A stretch of DNA of 64,000 nt. Origin: Mycolicibacterium phocaicum. Lineage in GTDB: Bacteria > Actinomycetota > Actinomycetes > Mycobacteriales > Mycobacteriaceae. Below are positions 53,621 through 62,530 of the stretch, one piece after another. A program made the position numbers and the translations under genes. Under the pieces are notes generated by a model. That model saw only the letters and a program-made list of their open reading frames with translations, ran no database searches and was not told where the DNA came from. The stretch covers positions 3,844,001-3,908,000 of the forward strand of contig NZ_AP022616.1 in NCBI RefSeq assembly GCF_010731115.1. Direction: 5' to 3'. Each line of letters starts with the position of its first letter. The stretch's first letter is position 1.

Positions 53621-54271
53621 GTGGAGGATGCGGAGGACGTGGTGGCGGCTCGGAAGGTACTGACTCGGGCGGAGAGCCAGGCGCAGACCCGGCAGGAATT
53701 GTTGGACGCCGCGGAGCGGCTGTTCTACGCCAACGGTTACCACTCGACGTCCCTGGCGGCCATTGCGGCGGAGGCGGGCCGCACCATCGGTGCGGTGTAC
53801 AGCAACTTCGAAGGCAAAGAAGCGCTGTGCCTCGAGGTGATCCGCAATCGGTACATGGCCGAACTCAATCAACTGCTCGGGCCACTGATGGCTGCCGGCG
53901 AATCGGCCGACGACAGGCTCGCTGCCCTGGCCAGCTGGTGGGCTCGCATCGGTGCCGAACCCAACCTGGTCGTGCTCACCGCTGAATATGCGACCAGTAC
54001 TTTCCATGACCCCGTCCAACTCGCCAAGGCGCGGGAGGCCATCGAGCGGTTCAAGGAATCCACCCGGGTCATCCTGGAAGATGCAGTGCCCGAAGGCGTT
54101 CCGCCGGACCATCCGCTGATGGACGACGCAATTGAAGTGGCCGTGGCGACCGGCTCGGGCATCGCCATGGCCCAGGCCGTGGGGACCATCGACGCCGAGC
54201 GTGGCGCCGCCCTCATGGTGGCCAACTTGAAGCTCTGGTTCGACACGCTCGCCAACGGCAGGCCTGACTAG
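53621..54271 (+). CDS. TetR-family regulator
   Basis: The protein has 216 residues from GTG 53621, with GTG 53639 as an alternative. Its helix-turn-helix is LLDAAERLFYANGYHSTSLAAIAAEAGRTIGAVYSNFEGKEAL (residues about 26-68). The C-terminal ligand domain carries the TetR_C pattern ASWWARIGAEPNLVVLTAEY. Likely target: the divergent operon 53506-50957. The stop overlaps the convergent peroxiredoxin-like gene by 4 bases. Confidence 0.9.
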   Translation: MEDAEDVVAARKVLTRAESQAQTRQELLDAAERLFYANGYHSTSLAAIAAEAGRTIGAVYSNFEGKEALCLEVIRNRYMAELNQLLGPLMAAGESADDRLAALASWWARIGAEPNLVVLTAEYATSTFHDPVQLAKAREAIERFKESTRVILEDAVPEGVPPDHPLMDDAIEVAVATGSGIAMAQAVGTIDAERGAALMVANLKLWFDTLANGRPD

Positions 54272-54825
54272 GACGTCGTCACCTGCCGTGTGGCGGCAGT
54301 GCGTAGCGCTGCGACAACGTCATCGGCCGACGCCAGATCGGCGGCACAACGGGCCCGGTGGTCCCAGATGACTTGCCGCCCACCCTGTTCGACGACGAAC
54401 ACGCCACCGAGCCGGCTCGGATCACCGGTGCGTTGATAGGGATAGACCCCGGCCTGGACGGCCGTGATGAAAGCCTTCGCATTCCGGATCGGGTCGAACA
54501 GTCGATGCCGGGACGCCAATCCCATTGTGCGATAGAGGGTGTGGTCCTGGGTCGCCATGACCGGAAAGCGCGACCGGGCCCGGTTCCGGAATGTGAAGCC
54601 CTGGATCGAGGTGCCGATTCCGATCAGGATCACCTGTGCGCCAAGTGCTTCCACCTCATCGAAGCGGGAGGTCAAAGCTCTGGCCTGCGCCAGGCCGAAG
54701 GCGCTGCCGAACTGTGGCAGGAAGACCAGCGCCACCGGACCGTCACGCCAGAAGTCCTGAAACTCGTGCAGGTGGTGCCGGTCGTCGAACACCCGCTCGT
54801 TGCTGATGACGTCGACCCGGCTCAT
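54268..54825 (-). CDS. Peroxiredoxin-like (AhpC-TSA_2) protein
   Basis: The 185-residue thioredoxin-fold protein has GPVALVFLPQFGSAFGLAQA where peroxiredoxins carry their catalytic cysteine, followed by GAQVILIGIGTSIQGFTF, GVFVVEQGGRQVIWDH. The usual peroxidatic cysteine is missing (F-G-S-A-F-G), so peroxidase activity is doubtful. ATG 54825 overlaps the end of the DUF2236 gene by 4 bases; the longer open frame upstream is a shadow of that gene. Confidence 0.78.
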   Translation of the reverse strand: MSRVDVISNERVFDDRHHLHEFQDFWRDGPVALVFLPQFGSAFGLAQARALTSRFDEVEALGAQVILIGIGTSIQGFTFRNRARSRFPVMATQDHTLYRTMGLASRHRLFDPIRNAKAFITAVQAGVYPYQRTGDPSRLGGVFVVEQGGRQVIWDHRARCAADLASADDVVAALRTAATRQVTTS

Positions 54826-55928
54826 CTGCCCACTCCCACAACGGTATTCGATGGTTCGGCCGCATCCGGAGCTGCGGGCGCGAACGGGCACATCGTGCCG
54901 CGTTTGCCGTGCTGCAGCGTCAGGCCGGGATCGTGGGTCATCTCGACGAAGCCGGTGCTGTCGGCATGGCGAATCACGTTGTGCAGGTAGCCCCACGTCT
55001 CGGGACCGAAGTACGGGATGAAGATCCGGTCGAAGATCGGGTTCTGCAGCGCCTTGACGGTCGCCTTCACCAGCAGTGCGCCCAGCCGCGGGCGCATCCG
55101 GTAGTCCTCGAGGCCGCAGATCTGCCGGACATACGGCGTCAGCAGCGGGATAGCGGCCCAGATGGCGACGCGCATCAGCACGCCGATGACGAGGTTCGGG
55201 TACAGCGGCGTCATCGGGGGATGGGTCATGAAGTCGGTGAGTTCCTGCGCCGGCCGCGTGAACGCCATGAGCTCCTGCTCGGCCCGTTGCACCCAGGCTT
55301 CGACATTCTCGGGGGTGTCGGGAAGCTCGCCCGCCGGCATTCCCATCAGCTGGCAGACCTTGACCTGCTCGCGGTAGAACTGGCGCTCGTCGTCGTCGGT
55401 CGCATGCGGGTCGCCGAAGGCCTTGTACGCGCGCCACAGGTGCGGCCAGCCCACGACGTAGGTGAACTTGAGCGTCTCGACATGGTTGGCCTGGAACAGT
55501 TCGCCGGTCGCTGGAACCTCGCCGGTGATGTGAGAGTGCTTGCGGAACAGGTCAACTCCCACTTTTTCGGCGTTGGCGGTATCGCCCGCGACGGCGCCGG
55601 CGAAGAAGTGGAGGCTGCGCCGGATCCGGCCGATGGTGTCGTAGTAGTAGGTGGTGTGGTGACCGACGCCGTATGCCCCGTCGGGGTCCAGTACCGAGAT
55701 GAAAAGTCCGGATAGGGCGCCCATTCCGGCGACCATGACGTTCTCGTAGACCTTCCAGCTGATCGACTCGGGCCCGAAGTAGCCGTTGTCGATCCGAGGG
55801 GCCTCCGCTATCGCCAGGGCCTTCTTGCCGTTCTTGCCGTGCAGCTTCAGCAGGAAGTCGTACCGGCGATCGATTCGCTGGCGTTCGGCTTTGGGCATCG
55901 CGACGTCCTGGAGTCGGACGGACTTCAT
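54822..55928 (-). CDS. DUF2236/MpaB-like oxygenase family protein
   Basis: The 368-residue protein has the DUF2236 core: GALSGLFISVLDPDGAYGVG, then the heme-ligand region DLFRKHSHITGE, TLKFTYVVGWPHLWRAYKAF and YREQVKVCQLMGMP. Relatives include latex-clearing protein and the MpaB oxygenase, which bind a b-type heme through histidine. The substrate here is unknown. ATG 55928 follows GGGAGGAACC. It is coupled to the peroxiredoxin-like gene. Confidence 0.85.
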   Translation of the reverse strand: MKSVRLQDVAMPKAERQRIDRRYDFLLKLHGKNGKKALAIAEAPRIDNGYFGPESISWKVYENVMVAGMGALSGLFISVLDPDGAYGVGHHTTYYYDTIGRIRRSLHFFAGAVAGDTANAEKVGVDLFRKHSHITGEVPATGELFQANHVETLKFTYVVGWPHLWRAYKAFGDPHATDDDERQFYREQVKVCQLMGMPAGELPDTPENVEAWVQRAEQELMAFTRPAQELTDFMTHPPMTPLYPNLVIGVLMRVAIWAAIPLLTPYVRQICGLEDYRMRPRLGALLVKATVKALQNPIFDRIFIPYFGPETWGYLHNVIRHADSTGFVEMTHDPGLTLQHGKRGTMCPFAPAAPDAAEPSNTVVGVGR

Positions 55929-56091
55929 GGTTCCTCCCATGGTGATTGGGATAGCAACGTTATTCCAATGGCGACGTTACCTCAGCTGGTGTGGGTGGAC
56001 AAGGGGCGCGCGTCCGCGGGGTGGGAAACGCGAGTGCCTGTGGCACGCAACCGGCCATAAGATGCGCAGCACCGACAGGACGGAGAGCGGG

Positions 56092-56553
56092 ATGTCAGAC
56101 GCCGCGGTGCGGGCCGCCGTGCAGAGGTTGGTGGACGCCGAAGAGTTGCGAGCGGGCTTGGGTGCCTTCGCGCGCATGGTCGACGGCAAGCGGTGGTCGG
56201 ACGCGTCGCAGGTCTTCGCCGACGACGTCACCTTCGATTACGGCGACCAAGGGCCGCAGTCAGGCCTGCCCGCGTTGGTGGAGACGTTCCGCCGGTATCT
56301 CGAAAAGTGCGGCGGCACACAGCATCTCATCGGCTCCATCCAAGTGGAGGTGCGCGACGACGACACGGCGGTGACCCGGGCCTACGTACAGGCCCGGCAT
56401 CAGGGCCTCGGGCCGCTGGCGGCAGACACCTTCGACACCAACGGTGAATACACCGACACCTGGGCCCGGCGGCCCGAAGGCTGGCGGATCGTCAACCGGA
56501 TCAGCCGGTGGTCGGCGATGTCCGGCAATCCAGCCGTCTTGTTCCCGCAGTAA
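56092..56553 (+). CDS. NTF2/SnoaL-like protein
   Basis: The 153-residue cone-fold protein has AVQRLVDAEELRAGLGAFAR, DASQVFADDVTFDYGDQGPQ, DTFDTNGEYTDTWARRPEGW and RIVNRISRWSAM. The family covers isomerases, hydrolases and ligand-binding proteins, and no specific function can be assigned. ATG 56092 is chosen, and 56062 is possible. Confidence 0.85.
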   Translation: MSDAAVRAAVQRLVDAEELRAGLGAFARMVDGKRWSDASQVFADDVTFDYGDQGPQSGLPALVETFRRYLEKCGGTQHLIGSIQVEVRDDDTAVTRAYVQARHQGLGPLAADTFDTNGEYTDTWARRPEGWRIVNRISRWSAMSGNPAVLFPQ

Positions 56554-56558
56554 CGGGA

Positions 56559-57581
56559 TCAGCGGAAGCGGACGTCCATGGTGGCGAGGCCGAAGATCTT
56601 CTTGCCGCCCGACTTCGCCCCGACGATGACGACGCCGGTGCGGGTCTCGGGATCCAGCGACTTGATCTTGCCGCTGAACTCGATGTCGCAGCCTTCGGTG
56701 GCCGGCACCACCGCGGGCGCAGACAGCCGCACCGTGTAGCGGCTCACGGCACCGGGGTCGCCGGACCAGGTCGACGCGTATCCGGCGCCCAGGCCCATGG
56801 TCAGCATGCCGTGCGCGATGACGTCGGGCAGCCCGGCCAGCTGGGCCAGGTCCTTGTCCCAGTGGATCGGGTTGGCGTCGCCCGCCACGCCGGCGTAGTT
56901 CACGAGGTCGCCGAGCGACAGCCGAAGGTGACTTGCGGGGAGTTCGTCGCCGACGGATACGTCATCGAACGACGGCGTGCCCGGCGTGCGGGCCGCGTCG
57001 GTGGCGATCCGGACCTCGCCCTCGGGGCGCACCGTCTTGCGGTACTCCTCCGAGCCGATGTCCAGGATGTTCATGTCGTGCATCATGGCCTTCTGCACGG
57101 CCGTCTTGACGTCGCCGTCGATGTCCTCGGCCGTCACACCGACGACGGTGGTGTGCAGCGTGTGGACGCGCTCGCCCTTGGTGTCGGTGAAGGTGTTGGT
57201 CACGGTGATGAAGTCGCGGCCCGCGGTCCGGCGCACGGACGTCAGTTCGACGTCGATGACCAGTTCGTCGCCCGCCACGATCGGGCGGTGCTGCTCGAAG
57301 ACCTCTTCGGTCTGCAGGTAGGTGTCGTAGCCGACGACGATCGACTCGAACATCCGCCGGTTGCACTTCATGCCGGGCGTCGAGGTGAAGGTGATCGGCG
57401 CGATGACGTCGGCGTAGCCGAGCTCATTGGCGGCAGCGACGTCCCAGTGCGCAGGGTGGTAGTCCTGCACCGCGCGGGCGTACTCGCGCAGCTTCTCGCG
57501 GCCGACCAGGTAGGTGCCGTCCATCTGGTAGTGGTGGCCGATCCGCGCTTCGAGCGGCGACGCTTCTGCTGCTGTCGTCAT
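56559..57581 (-). CDS. Fused MaoC-type (HadA/HadB-like) hydroxyacyl dehydratase
   Basis: The 340-residue protein has two hot-dog domains in one chain. Residues about 8-155 resemble HadA/HadC (FAS1-type dehydratase N-domain: YLVGREKLREYARAVQDYHP, APITFTSTPGMK). Residues about 195-340 resemble HadB, with the hydratase motif NYAGVAGDANPIHWDKDLAQLAGL (catalytic Asp and His). It likely dehydrates (3R)-hydroxyacyl-ACP or -CoA in lipid metabolism. ATG 57581 is chosen. It is convergent with the NTF2-like gene. Confidence 0.9.
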   Translation of the reverse strand: MTTAAEASPLEARIGHHYQMDGTYLVGREKLREYARAVQDYHPAHWDVAAANELGYADVIAPITFTSTPGMKCNRRMFESIVVGYDTYLQTEEVFEQHRPIVAGDELVIDVELTSVRRTAGRDFITVTNTFTDTKGERVHTLHTTVVGVTAEDIDGDVKTAVQKAMMHDMNILDIGSEEYRKTVRPEGEVRIATDAARTPGTPSFDDVSVGDELPASHLRLSLGDLVNYAGVAGDANPIHWDKDLAQLAGLPDVIAHGMLTMGLGAGYASTWSGDPGAVSRYTVRLSAPAVVPATEGCDIEFSGKIKSLDPETRTGVVIVGAKSGGKKIFGLATMDVRFR

Positions 57582-57763
57582 GACTGTGCCCAACTTTTCT
57601 ATCGACATGTTCGCTGAGGCCGACCAAAGCACCCTACGCGGCGACATGGCGGCAACACACGTCGATGCGCCGTCTACCTGCGCAGGGCGGTGGCAAATGT
57701 GCCCAAAACCACGCGAATCGGGGGACTGTCGTGGCTGTTCGCGGGCCGTGCTTGACTGGCAGC

Positions 57764-58651
57764 ATGGCTCGCACACCCACCTTGGCCCGTCGGTTGTTCG
57801 AGCGATACGAACCCGTGCACGCGATCACGTACTTTGCGCCCGAGGCGCGCGCGGCGGCCGTCGACCTCGGCTACCGCAGCTTCTGGAGCGGCTACTTCGT
57901 CACCCGGTCAGCGCCCCTGGGCCCGGTGCCGCCGCAGGTCGTCGAGGCGATCTTCTACAACTTCGCCGCCCACCGCGTCGCGAAGTCGCTCGCCGGTGCG
58001 TGGGACATCGCGACGCCTCAACAGGCGCTCGCGGCCAGGGAAGCGGGCGCGGTCGCCGCATTGCGCCGCTACGGCCTCACCGCAGACGACACCCTGCGTC
58101 CCGCCGCCGATCTGCTCGGCCGGGTCGCGCGCGGCGCAGCCGTCGACGGCCGGCCGTTGTTCGCCGCCCTGTCCGCGGCGCCGTGGCCCGACGAGCCGGT
58201 GGCCGCGCTGTGGCACGCGGCAACCTTGTTGCGCGAACAGCGGGGCGACGCCCATGTGGCCGCTCTCGTGGCGGCCGGCATCACCGGCCGTGAATCCAAC
58301 GTGCTGCACGTCGCGGCGGGCCGCACCACCCGGGACAAGGTCGTGTCCACGCGCGACTACGACGACGCCGAGTGGGACGCCGTCACCGCGCGGCTGGCGG
58401 CACGGGGCCTGGTGACGGCGGACGGCTCGTTGACCGACGCGGGACGCGAGCTGAAGAACGACATCGAGTACCGCACCGACGCGGCCGCGCTGGCGACGCT
58501 CGACGTGCTGAGCGACGCCGAGGTCGAGATGCTGTTCCAGGCGCTGACCCCGATCGCCCGGATGGTGGTCGCCGGCGGCGATCTGCCGGCCATCACCCCG
58601 ATGGCGTTGCAGCACAGCGATCTCGACGATCCCAGCGCACACCTGGGCTAG
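57764..58651 (+). CDS. SCO6745-family protein
   Basis: The 295-residue actinobacterial protein has an N-terminal LARRLFERYEPVHAITYFAP, then DLGYRSFWSGYFVTRSAPLG, VEAIFYNFAAHRVAKSLAGAW, and a C-terminal winged-helix-like half (WDAVTARLAARGLVTADGSL, followed by LTDAGRELKNDIEYRTDAAA). It matches the family seen with SCO6745 in Streptomyces. Function unknown. Its stop overlaps the convergent ssuD-like gene by 4 bases. Confidence 0.8.
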   Translation: MARTPTLARRLFERYEPVHAITYFAPEARAAAVDLGYRSFWSGYFVTRSAPLGPVPPQVVEAIFYNFAAHRVAKSLAGAWDIATPQQALAAREAGAVAALRRYGLTADDTLRPAADLLGRVARGAAVDGRPLFAALSAAPWPDEPVAALWHAATLLREQRGDAHVAALVAAGITGRESNVLHVAAGRTTRDKVVSTRDYDDAEWDAVTARLAARGLVTADGSLTDAGRELKNDIEYRTDAAALATLDVLSDAEVEMLFQALTPIARMVVAGGDLPAITPMALQHSDLDDPSAHLG

Positions 58652-59745
58652 GCGGCCAGGGCACCGCGCTTGCGCAGCAGCGGCAGCACGCCTTCGGCGA
58701 ACCAGTAGGCCTCTTCGAGGTGTGGGTAGCCGGACAGGATGAACTCGTCGAACCCCAGGTCGTGGTACTCGGAGATCAGCGCGGCGACTTCTTCATGGCT
58801 GCCGACGAGTGCAGTCCCGGCGCCACCGCGGACCAGACCGACACCGGCCCAGAGGTTCGGGTAGACCTCGAGGTGGTCGAGCCGTCCACCGTGCAGCGCG
58901 GTCATGCGCCGTTGCCCCTCGGATTCGGAATTGGCATGCAGTGCTGTGGCTTTGGCGATCTGTTCGGGCGTCAACTCAGCCAGCAGAGAATTGGCGACGG
59001 CCCAGGCGGCTGCGGAGGTGTCGCGGGTGATGGTGTGCAGCCGGATGCCGAACCGCAGGGTGCGTCCGCGGGCCTTGGCCAGTTCGCGTACCTGTGCGAT
59101 CTTCGCGGCCGCGGCGGCCGGCGGTTCACCCCACGTCAGATAGACGTCGACATGCTCCGCCGCGATGGGCAGCGCGGCCGGTGACGATCCACCGAAGTAC
59201 AGCTGCGGCAACGGGTTCGGTGGTTCGGAGACGCGGGCATCGGTGACGGAGTAGTGCCTGCCGCGGTAGTCCACGGGGCCGCCGCGCCAGACGTCGCGCA
59301 CGATCTCGAGGAATTCACCGGTGCGTTCGTAGCGCTGATCGTGGCTGAGCCAGTCGCCGAAGCGGCGCTGCTCGACATCGTCGCCGCCGCTGACGATGTT
59401 GAGCAGCAGCCGTCCTCCGGAGAATCGCTGGAAAGTCGCTGCCTGCTGCGCGGCCAGGGTGGGCGGCACCAGACCGGGCCGGAAGGCGACCAGGAACTTG
59501 AGTCGTTCGGTCTGCTCGAGCAGGGCTGCCGACGTCAACCAGGCGTCCTCACACCAGGTTCCGGTCGGGGTCAGCACCCCCTCGTACCCGAGCCGGTCGG
59601 CGGCGCGGGCCACTTCACCGAGGTAGCGCAGGCTGGGCTTGCGGTATCCCGCGGGGACCGTGTGGTGCGATGACGCGTGCGACGCGCCGACGATCGAGCG
59701 ACTGTCACCGTTTGTGGGCAGAAACCAGAAGAACTTGGCGGACAA
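58648..59745 (-). CDS. ssuD: FMNH2-dependent alkanesulfonate monooxygenase
   Basis: This 365-residue luciferase-like enzyme splits alkanesulfonates into aldehyde and sulfite so that sulfur can be used. It has FFWFLPTNGDSR, ASHASSHHTVPAGYRKPS, LKFLVAFRPGLVPPTLAAQQ, NIVSGGDDVEQRRFGDWLSH, and YFGGSSPAALPIAAEHVDVY, all typical of SsuD. The reduced flavin must come from a partner reductase, which is not seen in the operon. It is the last of four genes, 10 bases after ssuA. Confidence 0.93.
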   Translation of the reverse strand: MSAKFFWFLPTNGDSRSIVGASHASSHHTVPAGYRKPSLRYLGEVARAADRLGYEGVLTPTGTWCEDAWLTSAALLEQTERLKFLVAFRPGLVPPTLAAQQAATFQRFSGGRLLLNIVSGGDDVEQRRFGDWLSHDQRYERTGEFLEIVRDVWRGGPVDYRGRHYSVTDARVSEPPNPLPQLYFGGSSPAALPIAAEHVDVYLTWGEPPAAAAAKIAQVRELAKARGRTLRFGIRLHTITRDTSAAAWAVANSLLAELTPEQIAKATALHANSESEGQRRMTALHGGRLDHLEVYPNLWAGVGLVRGGAGTALVGSHEEVAALISEYHDLGFDEFILSGYPHLEEAYWFAEGVLPLLRKRGALAA

Positions 59746-59755
59746 GACGATCCTC

Positions 59756-60781
59756 CTATTTTGCGGTGGTCCAGAACTGTGACAACTGATCGCCGAACCG
59801 GTTGTCGACGAACTGCGAAAAGGTGGTTTTGTGGTCGATCTGTCCGGATTGTGTGAACGCGTCGGCGAGCTGCTGCTCAGAGGCGATCACCGCATCGTTG
59901 ATGGGAATGGGCAGCCGCAGGCTCCGAGACTGCGCGACACGGGCCACCTGCGGATCGATTCCGATTGCGGCAGCGTACTTTTGGTACCACTCGTCGGGGT
60001 GGTCCTTGGCCCAGAGCGAGGCCCGCGCCACCCGTTGGACGAAGTCGGCCAGCGCGCTGTTGCGTTTGGCGTCCTGCAGCGCGGCCACCGCGGCGATGCC
60101 GAATCCGTAGCCGTTGGTGACGCTTTCGGCGGTGACGACGGTACGGACCTTGAGCTGGTTCTGGGCCAGGGCCGTGTACGGATCCCAGATGGCCCAGGCA
60201 TCGGCCTGCCCCTGACTCAGCGCGGTGAAGGCGTCGGCCGGCTGCAGGAACACCAGCTGGATGTCCTTGACCGTCAGGCCGGCCTTCTGCAGCTGGAGCA
60301 ACAGATGGCCGTGTGCCGAGCTGCCCTTGCCGACGACGACCTTCTTCCCGCGGAGGTCGGCCACGGTATGCACCGCTGAGCCGGCGGGGGTGAGGATCTG
60401 GTCACCGGCCGCGCTGTTCGAATAGGCCGCGATGACGCGGATTTTCGCGTCTGCCGCAGCGCCGAAGATCGGCGGCGTGTTGCCGGTGACGGCGAAGTCG
60501 ATCTTGCCCGCGGTGGCTGCCTCGACCTGCGGGGGCCCGGAGGTGAACGTCGAGAACTGCACCTTGTAGGGCACGTTGTCGAGCTCCCCGGCGGCCCGGA
60601 GCAGCGATTCGGTGCCGCCCTTCTGGTCGCCCACCTGCAACGTCAGCCCGGTCAGGTCGGATGCCGGAACTGTCTGCGGCACAGCCACTTCGTTCTTGGC
60701 GTCACGGCTGGAGACGCAGGCGCTGAGCAATGCACCGGCGGCGAGGATGGATACCAGGCGTGCTGCCCGGGAATGTTTCAC
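59756..60781 (-). CDS. ssuA: Sulfonate ABC transporter substrate-binding lipoprotein
   Basis: The 341-residue protein has a lipoprotein signal (VSILAAGALLSAC, lipid Cys22) and a periplasmic-binding fold of the SsuA/NitT type: LTLQVGDQKGGTESLLRAAG, FAVTGNTPPIFGAAADAKIR, LRGKKVVVGKGSSAHGHLLL, and DAWAIWDPYTALAQ. It binds sulfonates outside the membrane for the SsuBC transporter. It is separated from ssuB by 12 bases. Confidence 0.94.
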   Translation of the reverse strand: MKHSRAARLVSILAAGALLSACVSSRDAKNEVAVPQTVPASDLTGLTLQVGDQKGGTESLLRAAGELDNVPYKVQFSTFTSGPPQVEAATAGKIDFAVTGNTPPIFGAAADAKIRVIAAYSNSAAGDQILTPAGSAVHTVADLRGKKVVVGKGSSAHGHLLLQLQKAGLTVKDIQLVFLQPADAFTALSQGQADAWAIWDPYTALAQNQLKVRTVVTAESVTNGYGFGIAAVAALQDAKRNSALADFVQRVARASLWAKDHPDEWYQKYAAAIGIDPQVARVAQSRSLRLPIPINDAVIASEQQLADAFTQSGQIDHKTTFSQFVDNRFGDQLSQFWTTAK

Positions 60782-60793
60782 AATGTTCTCCCG

Positions 60794-61546
60794 TCAGACA
60801 CCGAGTTGCGCGAGCAGCTCAGTGCGGTAGTCGTCGGTGCGTCGGTCGCGCTGGTCATGCGGCTGGCGCGGATTCTCGATCGTCAGGGTGTGCGCCACGC
60901 GTCCGTGCTCGAGCACCACGATGGTGTCGGCCAGTGCGATGGCCTCGTCCACATCGTGCGTGACCAGGAGCACCCCGAAGTTGTGCTGGCGCCAGAGGTT
61001 GAGCAGCAGGCGGTGCATCGACAGTCGGGTGAGGGCGTCGAGCGCGCCGAAGGGCTCGTCGAGTAGCAGCAGTTGGGGCTCCGCCACCAGCGCGCGGGCC
61101 AGGGACACCCGCTGCGCCTGACCACCGGACAGGGTCAGCGGCCACGCCTGCGCCTTGTCTGCCAGGCCCACCTCGTCCAGGGCCTGATCGGCGCGGGAAA
61201 GCGCCTCGGCGCGAGACAATTTGGCGCGGGTCAGGCCGTATCGGACATTGTCGCGAACGGACCGCCACGGGAACAGCCGGGGTTCCTGGAAGGCGACGGC
61301 CGGCGCGCCCTGTACCTCGCGCTCGCCCTGGAAATCACCGGCGAGGCCGGAAAGCACCCGCAGTATTGTCGATTTTCCGGAACCGCTGCGCCCGACGAGC
61401 GCGACGATCTCGCCGCGCTTCACGCGGAGGCTGACCTCGTCGAGCACCCGATTGGTGCCGTACCACTTGGATACCGAACGTAACTCCGCTGCGGGCGGTT
61501 CCGATACCACCGGCGGTTCCACGGGTACTTCGTAAAGTGCTGTCAC
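60794..61546 (-). CDS. ssuB: Sulfonate ABC transporter ATPase
   Basis: The 250-residue ATPase has Walker A VGRSGSGKSTILRVL, Q-loop AVAFQEPRLFPWRSV, signature LSGGQAQRVSLARAL, Walker B LLLLDEPFGALD and switch His LLVTHDVDEA. It drives sulfonate import with SsuC. Start GTG 61546 is 10 bases after the ssuC stop. Confidence 0.95.
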   Translation of the reverse strand: MTALYEVPVEPPVVSEPPAAELRSVSKWYGTNRVLDEVSLRVKRGEIVALVGRSGSGKSTILRVLSGLAGDFQGEREVQGAPAVAFQEPRLFPWRSVRDNVRYGLTRAKLSRAEALSRADQALDEVGLADKAQAWPLTLSGGQAQRVSLARALVAEPQLLLLDEPFGALDALTRLSMHRLLLNLWRQHNFGVLLVTHDVDEAIALADTIVVLEHGRVAHTLTIENPRQPHDQRDRRTDDYRTELLAQLGV

Positions 61547-61556
61547 AGGGTGCCTT

Positions 61557-62393
61557 TCAGACGCGGTAGCGCAAAGCACGGCGCTCCAGAATCCGCACCA
61601 GTGCGTCGGTGATGATGCCGAGCAGCGCGTAGACGACGAGGCCGAAGATGATCACGTCGATGCGGAGGAAGTCGCGCGCGTTGTTGATGAGGTAGCCGAC
61701 ACCTGAGTCGGCGTTGATCTGCTCGGCGACGATGAGCGTGAGCCACGAGATGGCAAGCGATTGCCGCAGGCCCACCAGTACCTGGGGTGCGGCGCTGGGG
61801 ATGACGACGGTCCGCAGCCGTTGCAGGGGCGAAAAGCCGAGTACGGCAGCCGTTTCGAAGAGCTTGGGGTCGACCTGGCAGATGGCCGACGAGGTATTGA
61901 GGTAGAGCGGGAACGCCGCACCCAACGCGACCATGAGCACCTTGGGCAGCTCGCCGATGCCGAACCAGACGATGAACAGCGGGATCAGGCCGAGGTGCGG
62001 GAGCGCCCGGATCATCTGCATCGTCGGATCGACCGTGGCGTCGGCCCACCTCGAGAACCCCACGAGGGCGCCGAGAGCGGCGCCGATGACGCCGCCGAGG
62101 AGCAGGCCCTCGGCGGCGCGGATGCCGGAGATGCGCAGCGCTTCGGCGAGTTGACCGTTGCCGATCAGCTCGATGCCTGCCTCTGCGATGGTCTGGGGTG
62201 CCGGCAGGACCGCGGGATCGATGAGGCCCCACGCGCTGCCGGCCTGCCACAGGATGAGTACCGCCAGCGGTGACAGCCAGCGGATGATTTCCCAGCGCCG
62301 GGCATGGACGCGGCTGCGCCAGGAAACCGCCTGCACCGCTGCAGGTTCGGTTCCGGGGGCCGCGCCGGCCACCGGGGCCTCGCGGGTGGTCAT
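61557..62393 (-). CDS. ssuC: Sulfonate ABC transporter permease
   Basis: The 278-residue inner-membrane protein has about six segments (LSPLAVLILWQAGSAWGLI, LLLGGVIGAALGALVGFSRW, and HLGLIPLFIVWFGIGELPKV). The EAA loop (ETAAVLGFSPLQRLRTVVIP) contacts the ATPase. ATG 62393 follows GAGGAGCGTG. It is the first gene of the operon, divergent from a TetR regulator. Confidence 0.95.
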   Translation of the reverse strand: MTTREAPVAGAAPGTEPAAVQAVSWRSRVHARRWEIIRWLSPLAVLILWQAGSAWGLIDPAVLPAPQTIAEAGIELIGNGQLAEALRISGIRAAEGLLLGGVIGAALGALVGFSRWADATVDPTMQMIRALPHLGLIPLFIVWFGIGELPKVLMVALGAAFPLYLNTSSAICQVDPKLFETAAVLGFSPLQRLRTVVIPSAAPQVLVGLRQSLAISWLTLIVAEQINADSGVGYLINNARDFLRIDVIIFGLVVYALLGIITDALVRILERRALRYRV

Positions 62394-62530
62394 CACGCTC
62401 CTCACGTCGACGGCTATCGGTCAGGCGCGCACGCCATGACACCGAACGTAGGAGGCCGGGCGCGGCACGTGAAGAATTACCGTCGCCCTGATTCCACGGG
62501 AACGGGGGCGCGTAGTCTCACGCCTGTCAG

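Noticed and set aside
54826..55437. N-terminal extension of the peroxiredoxin-like protein to 389 residues
   Set aside because: The extra part is the wrong-frame translation of the DUF2236 gene. ATG 54825 with a 4-base overlap is the sensible start.
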